Assembly: GCA_964229355.1 (NCBI GenBank)
Contig: CAXRDE010000014.1
Location: forward strand, 124,001-188,000
Direction: 5' to 3'
From: CAXRDE01 sp964229355
GTDB taxonomy: Bacteria > Cyanobacteriota > Sericytochromatia > UBA7694
DNA: 64,000 bases
How positions within the stretch are numbered: position 1 is the first letter of the stretch; each line of letters starts with the position of its first letter. Below the pieces are notes generated by a model that did no database searches, had not been told where the DNA came from, and was given only the letters and a program-made list of their open reading frames with translations. This document shows positions 17,464 through 24,183 of the stretch, in pieces. The translations under genes were made by a program, and so were the position numbers.

Positions 17464-18808
17464 ACCTTTTCTACTGGGTCTCAATATACTGGGACTCAGC
17501 GTGCTGGGCTTTGCCACCCAGGCCTGGGCCCAGGAACCGGACGCTGAGTTGGCCAGCATGATGCTGGGCCATGTGGGAAGTACCGAAGCAAAAATCTGGA
17601 TTCAAAGCGATAGCGAAGTCGATGCCCATGTGGTGTACTGGCCCAAACAAGCGCCCGAAAACAAGCAGAACACACCTGCGGTACATCTCTCAGAACAGCA
17701 ATTTTTAACCCATACCTTTGTGCTCAAAGATCTGAGCCCCACCCAGGAATACCAGTACGCGGTCTATTTTGGTCAAACCCGCCAAACCCCAGACACCCTC
17801 TCCTTTAAAACCATTACCCCCCGTACCCAGGCGGTAGGTCCACTCCACTTTCTGGTGGGCTCTTGTTATTACCTGGATGATCCACTGATGACTTTGTTTC
17901 AGTTTAGCTACGGCAGTGGTCTCGAAATTTTTGAAACCATGGCCAAAGAAACCGCCGACGCCATGGTCTGGACCGGTGACAACATCTATTTTGCCCCCTT
18001 TGATCTCTCCAATCGCTACAATATGAACCAGCGGTATAAAAAGCAGCGGCAGCACCCCGCCCTGCAAGACTTTTTGGTGAAAATGCCCCACTATGCCATC
18101 TGGGACGACCACGATTTTGGCCCCAATAACTCCAGCCGCCGTTTTTCAGGGGCCAACGCCGCCACCGAGTTGTTTAAAGCCTACTGGGCCAACCCCCGCT
18201 ATGGCAGCATCGGAGGCCCCGGCATTTATTTTAGTCAGCGCTGGCAAGATGTGGAGTTTATTGTCACCGATAACCGCACCTACCGCGATCCCAATAATTT
18301 TCCAGATCCCATGACCCGCAGCTTTTTTGGACGTACCCAAATGGACTGGATGAAAAATAAACTGCTGGGCAGTGATGCCACCTTTAAAATTGTGGTGATC
18401 GGCTCCCCTGTGTTCAACCGCTATTATAACGAGAGCTTTATGCAAGCCACAGGCGAGTATGAAGAGCTCATGCGCTTTCTGCACGACAAGAAAATTGAAG
18501 GTGTCGTCTTTTTATCGGGGGATCGGCACCACAGTGATCTCACTAAAATGGAGCGCCCCGGTGCTTACCCCTTTTATAATTACGTGAACTCCCCGCTAAC
18601 CAGCCAGCCCACCAAAATTTTGAGCGATGCCGAAATGAATGATAGCTGGCGTGTGCCCGGCTCTTTGTTCCGACAGCGCAATTATGGCAAACTGCGTGTT
18701 GAAGGCCCCCCTGAAGCCAGGGTACTGCATTTAGAAACCTTCAGCAATCAGGGGGAGCGTCTGTGGACCTATGCCATTCCTGCCCAGGAATTGCAGTATC
18801 AGCCTTAG
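17444..18808 (+). CDS. PhoD-like alkaline phosphatase, exported
   Basis: Metallophosphoesterase of the PhoD type. The start at 17444 (454 residues) gives a signal peptide ending in ATQAWA-QEP and follows AGGAG by 13 nt; the reading frame upstream is shadowed by the hydrolase gene. An N-terminal Fn3-like domain (about 30-130) precedes the catalytic domain: GSCYYLDDP, AMVWTGDNIYF, YAIWDDHDFGPNNSS, LSGDRHHSDLT. The WDDHD and GDRH motifs bind the Fe/Ca centre. It probably releases phosphate from organic esters in the periplasm. It ends convergently on the next gene, the two stop codons sharing bases. Confidence 0.9.
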   Translation: MKAAKLKPFLLGLNILGLSVLGFATQAWAQEPDAELASMMLGHVGSTEAKIWIQSDSEVDAHVVYWPKQAPENKQNTPAVHLSEQQFLTHTFVLKDLSPTQEYQYAVYFGQTRQTPDTLSFKTITPRTQAVGPLHFLVGSCYYLDDPLMTLFQFSYGSGLEIFETMAKETADAMVWTGDNIYFAPFDLSNRYNMNQRYKKQRQHPALQDFLVKMPHYAIWDDHDFGPNNSSRRFSGANAATELFKAYWANPRYGSIGGPGIYFSQRWQDVEFIVTDNRTYRDPNNFPDPMTRSFFGRTQMDWMKNKLLGSDATFKIVVIGSPVFNRYYNESFMQATGEYEELMRFLHDKKIEGVVFLSGDRHHSDLTKMERPGAYPFYNYVNSPLTSQPTKILSDAEMNDSWRVPGSLFRQRNYGKLRVEGPPEARVLHLETFSNQGERLWTYAIPAQELQYQP

Positions 18809-19452
18809 CTTTTAAAGCCCACCCGACAGTGGCTGCCATCGCAAAAGGGTTTATTGGCGGACGCACCGCAGCGGCAGAGCGAGGCACTTTTGCCTTGCCA
18901 GGCTTTACGGCCACTGCCGCTGTAAAGGGTTAAATTGCCCCGCACCATCAGGGGACCGTTCTTAATGGTATTGACCTGTAAAGGCCCGCCCATTTGTAAG
19001 GGTTCCGAGCCCGATTCACCCACCGCGCCGTAGTCCTGAAAATGCACGTCCTGGTGGCGGTTGTCGCAAAAGGGCTTGTTTTGAGAGTGGCCACAACGGC
19101 ACAAAGCCGCCCGGTACTTGACGCCGGGCATATCCGGGGTTGCCCCCTGAATTTCGAGCTGCCCTTGCAGAAAAAGAGGGCCATCACAGGCAATGTGAAC
19201 GGTGTTTTCAGAGGGTCGTTTTTCTTGAACCCCATCTTTGCGTTGGTAGCTCAGCGCGCCCGTGGGACAGCGCTCGACCACCTCGACCACGGTCTTCACA
19301 TCCACTTCATCGGGATCACACCAGGGGTCTCGTTTGACCACAAACAGGTCATTGTCTGCCCGGCCACATTCGCCAGCGTGTAAACAGAGTTGGCGGTGCC
19401 AACACACGGTGATTTGCTCACCCTGATAGGTTTTAAAAGACGCGTCGCTCAT
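18805..19452 (-). CDS. Fer4_19 plus two CDGSH iron-sulfur domains
   Basis: 215-residue soluble redox protein. Residues 8-72 match the YjdI-type divergent 4Fe-4S domain (GEQITVCWHRQLCLHAGEC, then DEVDVKTVVEVVERCPTGAL; Cys23, 29, 62 plus Cys17/45). Two CDGSH domains follow. The second is canonical (C193-x-C195-x8-C204-DGS-H208). The first keeps all ligands (C118, C120, C129, H133) but has DNR in place of DGS. The protein may thus carry three clusters. It overlaps the lipocalin gene by 4 nt, in an operon with the OleA-like gene. Electron transfer or cluster storage is inferred. Confidence 0.93.
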   Translation of the reverse strand: MSDASFKTYQGEQITVCWHRQLCLHAGECGRADNDLFVVKRDPWCDPDEVDVKTVVEVVERCPTGALSYQRKDGVQEKRPSENTVHIACDGPLFLQGQLEIQGATPDMPGVKYRAALCRCGHSQNKPFCDNRHQDVHFQDYGAVGESGSEPLQMGGPLQVNTIKNGPLMVRGNLTLYSGSGRKAWQGKSASLCRCGASANKPFCDGSHCRVGFKS

Positions 19453-20006
19453 TCAAAACGTTGCTCCCGAGGCGGAGTACGCCGCAGTTTTTGAGTATCA
19501 AAGCCCTGTTGTTGGGCAAGCGCCAGTAAGCGTTGGTAAGTGCCAGCATCCAGCTGAGGATCACGGTGTAAAATCCATAAGAAGCGACGGTCAGGCGTTC
19601 CCACCAGTGCCGTTTGGTAGTTATCGTCGAGATCCAGCACCCAATAATCTCCCGCGAAGGGGCCAAAAAAAGAGACCTTCAGCTGGCTGTTGCCAGCATT
19701 GGCGGGCACAGCACGTCCCTCAACACGCAAGAGTTGGTCCACCCCCGCAGCGGTGGGCTGATAGCATTGGTTCCACACCTTAATGCTGCCGTCGACATTG
19801 AGGGTATACGTGGCGGTGGTCCCGGTACAGTCCGCAGGCTGAAAAGGGGCCGGAAAAGACGCAATTTCATACCAGGTGCCGCTGTACAGCTTCAAGTCCA
19901 CCTTCGGAATCGCCTGGACAGGAGATTGGGCAAAGCTAGCAGCGGGAAAACACGCAGCCCCTAGCATTGCCGCCGTCATCCCAGAAAAGAGGAAACGCCT
20001 CAGCAT
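19449..20006 (-). CDS. blc: Bacterial lipocalin (Blc family)
   Basis: Exported lipid-binding beta-barrel, 185 residues, with a signal peptide cleaved around SFA-QSP. The lipocalin motif GTWYEIASFP (about 46-55), the YTLNVDGSIKVWNQC strand pair and PFAGDYWVLDLDDNYQTALVGTPDRRFLWILHRDP match Blc and apolipoprotein D relatives. E. coli Blc is a lipoprotein; here the Cys does not sit in a proper lipobox, so it is probably periplasmic. It begins directly after the OleA-like stop codon (0 nt gap). Confidence 0.93.
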   Translation of the reverse strand: MLRRFLFSGMTAAMLGAACFPAASFAQSPVQAIPKVDLKLYSGTWYEIASFPAPFQPADCTGTTATYTLNVDGSIKVWNQCYQPTAAGVDQLLRVEGRAVPANAGNSQLKVSFFGPFAGDYWVLDLDDNYQTALVGTPDRRFLWILHRDPQLDAGTYQRLLALAQQQGFDTQKLRRTPPREQRFE

Positions 20007-21023
20007 TTACCAGAGCACCTCCATCATGGAGCAATTAATACCGCTGCCAATGCCCATGAGGCCAATGCGGTCTCCTGAGCTCAGACGGTTCTCCGCATCC
20101 ATTTTGGCCATGGCCAGTGGAATCGAGGCGGGTCCGGTATTGCCATAGGTCTGATAAAAACGGGGCACTTTGTCAGGATCGACGCCCATGGCTTTGATCA
20201 CTTTGTTTAAGTGGGTTTCGCCCACCTGGTGCAATAAATAATGGGCAAAATCTTTTTGATGCCAGGCCATGCGTTCGCAGGCTTCTTTATAGGTGGCGGT
20301 GGTCAGCTCAATGCCTGTGGCCAACAGCCCGGAAGCATCGGTGGTCATATCGTCCATGCGTCCCACACAGAGACGATTGTGTTGGGTGGCCGCACGACTA
20401 ACGCCGCCCAAAAACCGGTGTTGGGTGGGCGATTTATCTTTGTGGCTTAGCAGCATGGCCACGGTGGTGGAGCCCAGGGTTAGCGAAGCAAAGCGCGCCC
20501 GAAAAGCGTCAAGACTGCAGTCGGGAGACTGCAAGCGCTTTAACGTACTTTCGGTCAAAGGCGCAGCATTTTCAGCATCCACAATAATGGCATACTCAAT
20601 TTGGCCCCGCTCAATCATATTCCCTGCCACTTGCATGGCGTTAAGAAAGCCTAAACAGGCATTGCTGATATCAAAGTTCATGCATTCTGGAGGCATGTGG
20701 AGATCACCATGCACAATGGAGGCCACTGAAGGCTCGATAAACTCTTTGCTCACTGAACTGTTGATCAATACACCCACCTGTGATTTTTGAATCTCGGCTT
20801 TCGCTAAGATGCCTTCAACCATTTGCACGGTGGCGGCCATGGCCTGATCGGTGCTTTCCCAGAAGCGGCGCTCACGAATACCCGTCAAGGCCTCGATCAA
20901 ATTGGGGCGCATGCCAAAGCGTGTCAGATTGTCTTGCAGTTGGTTTTCAAGCTCTACCGAGGTGGTAACCAGCGGCGCATCTTGATAAGCCAGTCCCGCG
21001 ATGCTTACATTTTCAAAAAACAT
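20007..21023 (-). CDS. oleA: OleA-like thiolase / 3-oxoacyl-ACP synthase III
   Basis: Thiolase-superfamily condensing enzyme. The 338 residues resemble Xanthomonas OleA, which joins two fatty acyl-CoAs head to head into a beta-ketoacid, more than FabH. The catalytic Cys is 123 (FDISNACLGF), His265 (LLHQVGETH) and Asn295 (GNTGPAS). Glu97 in SVSKEFIEPS corresponds to the conserved Glu of OleA. The ending GIGSGINCSMMEVLW also matches OleA. No oleB, oleC or oleD gene is in the window, so the product may be a ketone or ketoacid rather than an olefin. First gene of the operon with blc and the CDGSH protein. Confidence 0.88.
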   Translation of the reverse strand: MFFENVSIAGLAYQDAPLVTTSVELENQLQDNLTRFGMRPNLIEALTGIRERRFWESTDQAMAATVQMVEGILAKAEIQKSQVGVLINSSVSKEFIEPSVASIVHGDLHMPPECMNFDISNACLGFLNAMQVAGNMIERGQIEYAIIVDAENAAPLTESTLKRLQSPDCSLDAFRARFASLTLGSTTVAMLLSHKDKSPTQHRFLGGVSRAATQHNRLCVGRMDDMTTDASGLLATGIELTTATYKEACERMAWHQKDFAHYLLHQVGETHLNKVIKAMGVDPDKVPRFYQTYGNTGPASIPLAMAKMDAENRLSSGDRIGLMGIGSGINCSMMEVLW

Positions 21024-21118
21024 GGTGTGTCCTATTCATACGTGTTCAAGAAATATCTACTGCTATTGTACAGGATTGTGCCTCTTCTCACAGGATTGGA
21101 CCAGCCATGTTGAGTCTT

Positions 21119-21127
21119 TGTTATAAT
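21119..21127 (+). promoter_or_regulatory. Extended -10 promoter for acyl-CoA dehydrogenase
   Basis: TG-T-TATAAT with a perfect hexamer, 29 nt before the GTG start at 21157. A TTGGAC lies at 21096-21101, too far (20 nt) for an ideal -35. Confidence 0.6.
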
Positions 21128-21156
21128 TTTAGAAGATGAAGTCATAAGAGGATATT

Positions 21157-22302
21157 GTGAGCTGTATGTGGAAACTAACTGAAGAACAAGAAATGATTCA
21201 GAAAACGGTCCGTGACTGGGCCGCAGAAAAGCTGGCGCCCCAGGCCGAAAAATTTGAACACGACAAACACTTTTCGGTAGAGCTTTACCGGGAATTTGCA
21301 GCCCTGGGTTTTCCTGGCATTCGCTACGCTGAAGAACTCGGCGGCGGTGGCGGCGGTATTTTAGACATGTGCATTTGGGTCAAAGAACTGGCGCGGGTAC
21401 TGCCTGGCTTTGCCATTTCTGCCTCTGTGGCCTGCGGCCTGGGCGCAAAAATGCTGGGTTACGGCACCGATGCCCAAAAAGAAAAATACCTGCTGCCCAC
21501 CATTGAAGGCGAAATGATTGGAGCCTTTGGTCTCACCGAGCCCAATGCGGGCTCTGACGCCACCAATTTACAAACCCGTGCAGTCAAAGAGGGCAATGAA
21601 TGGGTGCTCAACGGCGCCAAGACCTTCATTACCAACGCCAATATTTCAGACTACACCCTGGTGTCCGCCAAAACCGACCCCAACGACAAATACGGCATCA
21701 GTATTTTTATCGTGCCCAAAGATACACCCGGTTTTATCACCTCCCCCATCGATAAAAACTGCTGGTTTTCTTCAGACACGGCGTTAATCACTTTAGACAA
21801 TTGCCGCATTCCTGAAGACCACTTGCTCGGTCCCTTGAACGGTGGTTTAAAGCTTTTAACCGATAACCTGAACGAGGGTCGTGTAACCTACGCCGCCCAT
21901 TGTTATGGCATTGCCGAGGGCTGCTTTGACGGCGCCTTAGCCTACGTGCACCAACGCACCGCTTTTGGTCAACGGGTCGCAGATTTTCAAAACACCCAGT
22001 TTAAACTGGCCGAAATGAAAATGAAGCTGGAACTGGCCTGGACGTATATTATGAAGGCTGCTGCAGAAGTGGAAAGCAACCCCGACGCCAACGTCACCGC
22101 ATCGGTGTGCAAAAACTATGCGGCACAAATCTGTGAAGAAGTGGCTCGCGAGGCCCGCCATCTGCTGGGTGGATACGGTTGCATGAACGAATACGCCGTG
22201 GGACGTTTGGCCCGTGATGTGTTTGTGGCTGAAGTGGGTGAGGGCAGTCGAGAAATCAACTACCGGGTCATCTGGAAGTCTTTAACCCAACAATTTCGCT
22301 AG
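21157..22302 (+). CDS. Acyl-CoA dehydrogenase
   Basis: FAD enzyme of fatty acid or branched-chain beta-oxidation, 381 residues. The FAD/substrate segment GAFGLTEPNAGSDATN is at about 125-140, and the C-terminal GEGSREINYRVI holds the catalytic Glu region. I chose the GTG at 21157 because AAGAGG sits 6 nt upstream; an ATG at 21166 would be 15 nt away. It is transcribed divergently from the OleA-like gene, which could couple acyl-CoA oxidation and condensation (inference). The DnaJ-TPR gene follows after 9 nt. Confidence 0.94.
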   Translation: MSCMWKLTEEQEMIQKTVRDWAAEKLAPQAEKFEHDKHFSVELYREFAALGFPGIRYAEELGGGGGGILDMCIWVKELARVLPGFAISASVACGLGAKMLGYGTDAQKEKYLLPTIEGEMIGAFGLTEPNAGSDATNLQTRAVKEGNEWVLNGAKTFITNANISDYTLVSAKTDPNDKYGISIFIVPKDTPGFITSPIDKNCWFSSDTALITLDNCRIPEDHLLGPLNGGLKLLTDNLNEGRVTYAAHCYGIAEGCFDGALAYVHQRTAFGQRVADFQNTQFKLAEMKMKLELAWTYIMKAAAEVESNPDANVTASVCKNYAAQICEEVAREARHLLGGYGCMNEYAVGRLARDVFVAEVGEGSREINYRVIWKSLTQQFR

Positions 22303-22311
22303 AGGTGTTTC

Positions 22312-23019
22312 ATGATTGATGTAGATGACGATAATCTTTGGCGTGTCAATTTGTTTGAAATTCTGGATGTTACCGAAGCCACCGATGCCAAAGAGCTTAA
22401 ACAACAGTACAAAAACCTGGCCAAGCAATACCATCCAGACCGCTTTCCCGCAGGGTCGGCGGAGCAAGAAGAAGCCAAGGAAAAATTTTCGGACATTGGC
22501 CGGGCCTATGAGGTGCTCAGCAATGAAACCAAGCGCAAGCAATACCTTGAAACCCGTCGCTTGCTCGCTGACCATTTGCCTGAAGATCAGCGCCCGGCGG
22601 CAGCGCCGACAACCCCGGGCAGCAACGGTGAACAGTCCCAAAGCACAGCCACTGCTGCACCCGCAACCCCTGCGGCCGAGAGCAAAAGGGATGGTCCCCG
22701 CACAGACTTTAAGCTGAAAGAAGCCAATACCTGTTTCGAGGAAGGTCAGTACTTTTTTAACAAGTCAAAACTGGATGAAGCGGTAGAGTCCTTTCAGCGG
22801 GCCGTCTCCATTGTGCCTGATGAGGCCAAATATCACAGCCACCTGGGCCGGGCATACCTGATGAAGGGCTGGACGGGCATGGCCCAGGCTTCTTTTAAAC
22901 AGGCCCTGGTGCTCAACCCCAACGAACCCATTGCCAAAAAACACTATGAGCCCGAAAAACCCAAGAAAAAAGGCTTATTTAGCGGGCTCTTTGGCAAAAA
23001 AGACAAGAAAAAGAAATAG
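22312..23019 (+). CDS. DnaJ-domain protein with TPR repeats
   Basis: 235 residues. The J domain (about 10-80) has the essential HPD at 41-43, so it can stimulate DnaK ATPase. A Pro/Ala/Thr linker (about 88-125) leads to two or three TPR-like units (ANTCFEEGQYFFNKSKLDEAVESFQRAVSIVP). The tail is very basic (PKKKGLFSGLFGKKDKKKK), which may bind membrane or nucleic acid. It lacks the G/F and zinc-finger regions of DnaJ itself, so it is a specialised co-chaperone. An intrinsic terminator follows at 23049. Confidence 0.9.
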   Translation: MIDVDDDNLWRVNLFEILDVTEATDAKELKQQYKNLAKQYHPDRFPAGSAEQEEAKEKFSDIGRAYEVLSNETKRKQYLETRRLLADHLPEDQRPAAAPTTPGSNGEQSQSTATAAPATPAAESKRDGPRTDFKLKEANTCFEEGQYFFNKSKLDEAVESFQRAVSIVPDEAKYHSHLGRAYLMKGWTGMAQASFKQALVLNPNEPIAKKHYEPEKPKKKGLFSGLFGKKDKKKK

Positions 23020-23021
23020 CC

Positions 23022-23447
23022 TCAGGTGCCCCTGCGGTGCACATTCAGCGGAGGCCTTGCATAAGGCCTCCGTTTTTTAATGCCCTGCTGCTGTTGATAG
23101 TGATTGACCAGCTGACACACCTCGGGCACCAGTTCCACAAAGTCTTCAGGAGCATACTCCGTCTGCTCAAAACGCGCTTGCAACTGCCCATAGCATTTCA
23201 TCAACTGTTGCACGTGCTCCGGCGCAGCCGGATACTGCAGATGCTGGCGCTGTATCTCTTCAATAACTTGCAAGGCCTTGTGCAAACACTGTTTCACATC
23301 AAGGGGGGCCTGACGGGTTTGCAAAACAATATATTGGATACTCTTCACCAGGGTACGCAACTGCCCATAAAGCAGCAATACGCTTTGCCGGACACTCATA
23401 TGATCCTGCTGGCGAAAAAAATGGGATTCAGCTTCAGAATAATCCAT
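23022..23447 (-). CDS. Helical protein, possibly FliS-like
   Basis: 141 residues, all-helical. The pattern LLLYGQLRTLVKSIQYI, then CLHKALQVIEEIQ, then LMKCYGQLQARFEQTEYAPEDFVELVPEVCQLVNHY follows the helix order of FliS flagellin chaperones. No flagellar gene is nearby, so this is a weak assignment. The C-terminus is basic (KKRRPYARPP) and is encoded across the intrinsic terminator of the convergent DnaJ gene. Its start overlaps the end of the nitroreductase gene by 14 nt, so the two are cotranscribed. Confidence 0.7.
   Translation of the reverse strand: MDYSEAESHFFRQQDHMSVRQSVLLLYGQLRTLVKSIQYIVLQTRQAPLDVKQCLHKALQVIEEIQRQHLQYPAAPEHVQQLMKCYGQLQARFEQTEYAPEDFVELVPEVCQLVNHYQQQQGIKKRRPYARPPLNVHRRGT
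23049..23078 (+). terminator. Intrinsic terminator of the DnaJ-TPR gene
   Basis: A perfect 10-bp stem CGGAGGCCTT / AAGGCCTCCG with a GCAT loop is followed by six T. It lies 30 nt after the plus-strand stop codon and inside the 3' coding end of the minus-strand gene. The T-run is only on the plus side. Confidence 0.9.
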
Positions 23448-24018
23448 CGACGTCTAAGGTGTCCTGAAGAGACAGCTGTTCAAGAGGTTTACGCTGGCGC
23501 GGCCCTTGCTCTACCTGCTGGTGCTTTGCAGATAAGTCACTCAGGTCGTCACTCTGAAAACCAAGAGCCATCATCGTCACAGCTTTTACATGGTCAGGAA
23601 AACGCAAATCCTGCGCCAATTGGGCGTGATCAAAGCCGGCCATTTGATGCACCGCAATGCCCAGATGTTGCGCTTGCAAGCTCAAAGCCATTGCCGCCGC
23701 TCCGGCATCGTAAAACCCATGGCGATTGGGATCACCGGAGCCCGCATCAAAATGGGTAAAGGTACACACCACCACCAGATGACTGGCGGCCTTCGCCCAG
23801 TAATTCCCCCCTGTCAAATAACTTTCAATCTGCGTGCGTGCAGCGTTATCTCTGCCAAAAACAAGAAAACGCCAGGGCTGTTCATTGCGACAAGAAGGCG
23901 CCCAACGGGCCGCTTCAAGGAGTGATTCCAACTGCGCTGCAGAGAGCGCTTCAGCGCGAAACGCACGGGGACTCCAGCGCTCTTGAATTTCGGACAATAA
24001 GGAGGGAGTTGAGGACAT
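23434..24018 (-). CDS. Nitroreductase-family flavoprotein
   Basis: FMN-dependent NAD(P)H oxidoreductase, 194 residues. The N-terminal RWSPRAFRAEALS with LLEAARWAPSCRNEQPWRFLVF is the FMN-binding signature; the central YDAGAAAMALSLQAQHLGIAVHQMAGFD is also family-typical. Substrate (nitroaromatics, quinones, other) cannot be told. Its upstream region has an extended -10 TGC-CATAAT identical to that before the glycine-rich protein gene at 53.7 kb. Confidence 0.9.
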   Translation of the reverse strand: MSSTPSLLSEIQERWSPRAFRAEALSAAQLESLLEAARWAPSCRNEQPWRFLVFGRDNAARTQIESYLTGGNYWAKAASHLVVVCTFTHFDAGSGDPNRHGFYDAGAAAMALSLQAQHLGIAVHQMAGFDHAQLAQDLRFPDHVKAVTMMALGFQSDDLSDLSAKHQQVEQGPRQRKPLEQLSLQDTLDVDGLF

Positions 24019-24048
24019 GAATCAAAACACACTTTCTTTTTTACAGCC

Positions 24049-24057
24049 ATTATGGCA
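24049..24057 (-). promoter_or_regulatory. Extended -10 (TGC-CATAAT) for the nitroreductase gene
   Basis: Minus strand TGCCATAAT, about 30 nt before the start codon. The 12-mer TGTGCCATAATG recurs exactly at 53701-53712 before another gene. Confidence 0.45.
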
Positions 24058-24140
24058 CAGGAATAACCTGAAGCTGGATTAACGGGCTTAGCGTTTACGG
24101 AGAGCACGGTTTTCTTGCCCCTGCCGTCAGGTGGTGCAAC

Positions 24141-24149
24141 TGGTACAAT
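24141..24149 (+). promoter_or_regulatory. Extended -10 promoter for aceE
   Basis: TG-G-TACAAT, 34 nt before the aceE start codon. The hexamer matches 5 of 6 consensus bases; the hexamer 17 nt upstream (CTGCCG) is a poor -35. Confidence 0.5.
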
Positions 24150-24183
24150 AGGGGCAAAGTTTTTATTTTACGAGGAGCGTCTG

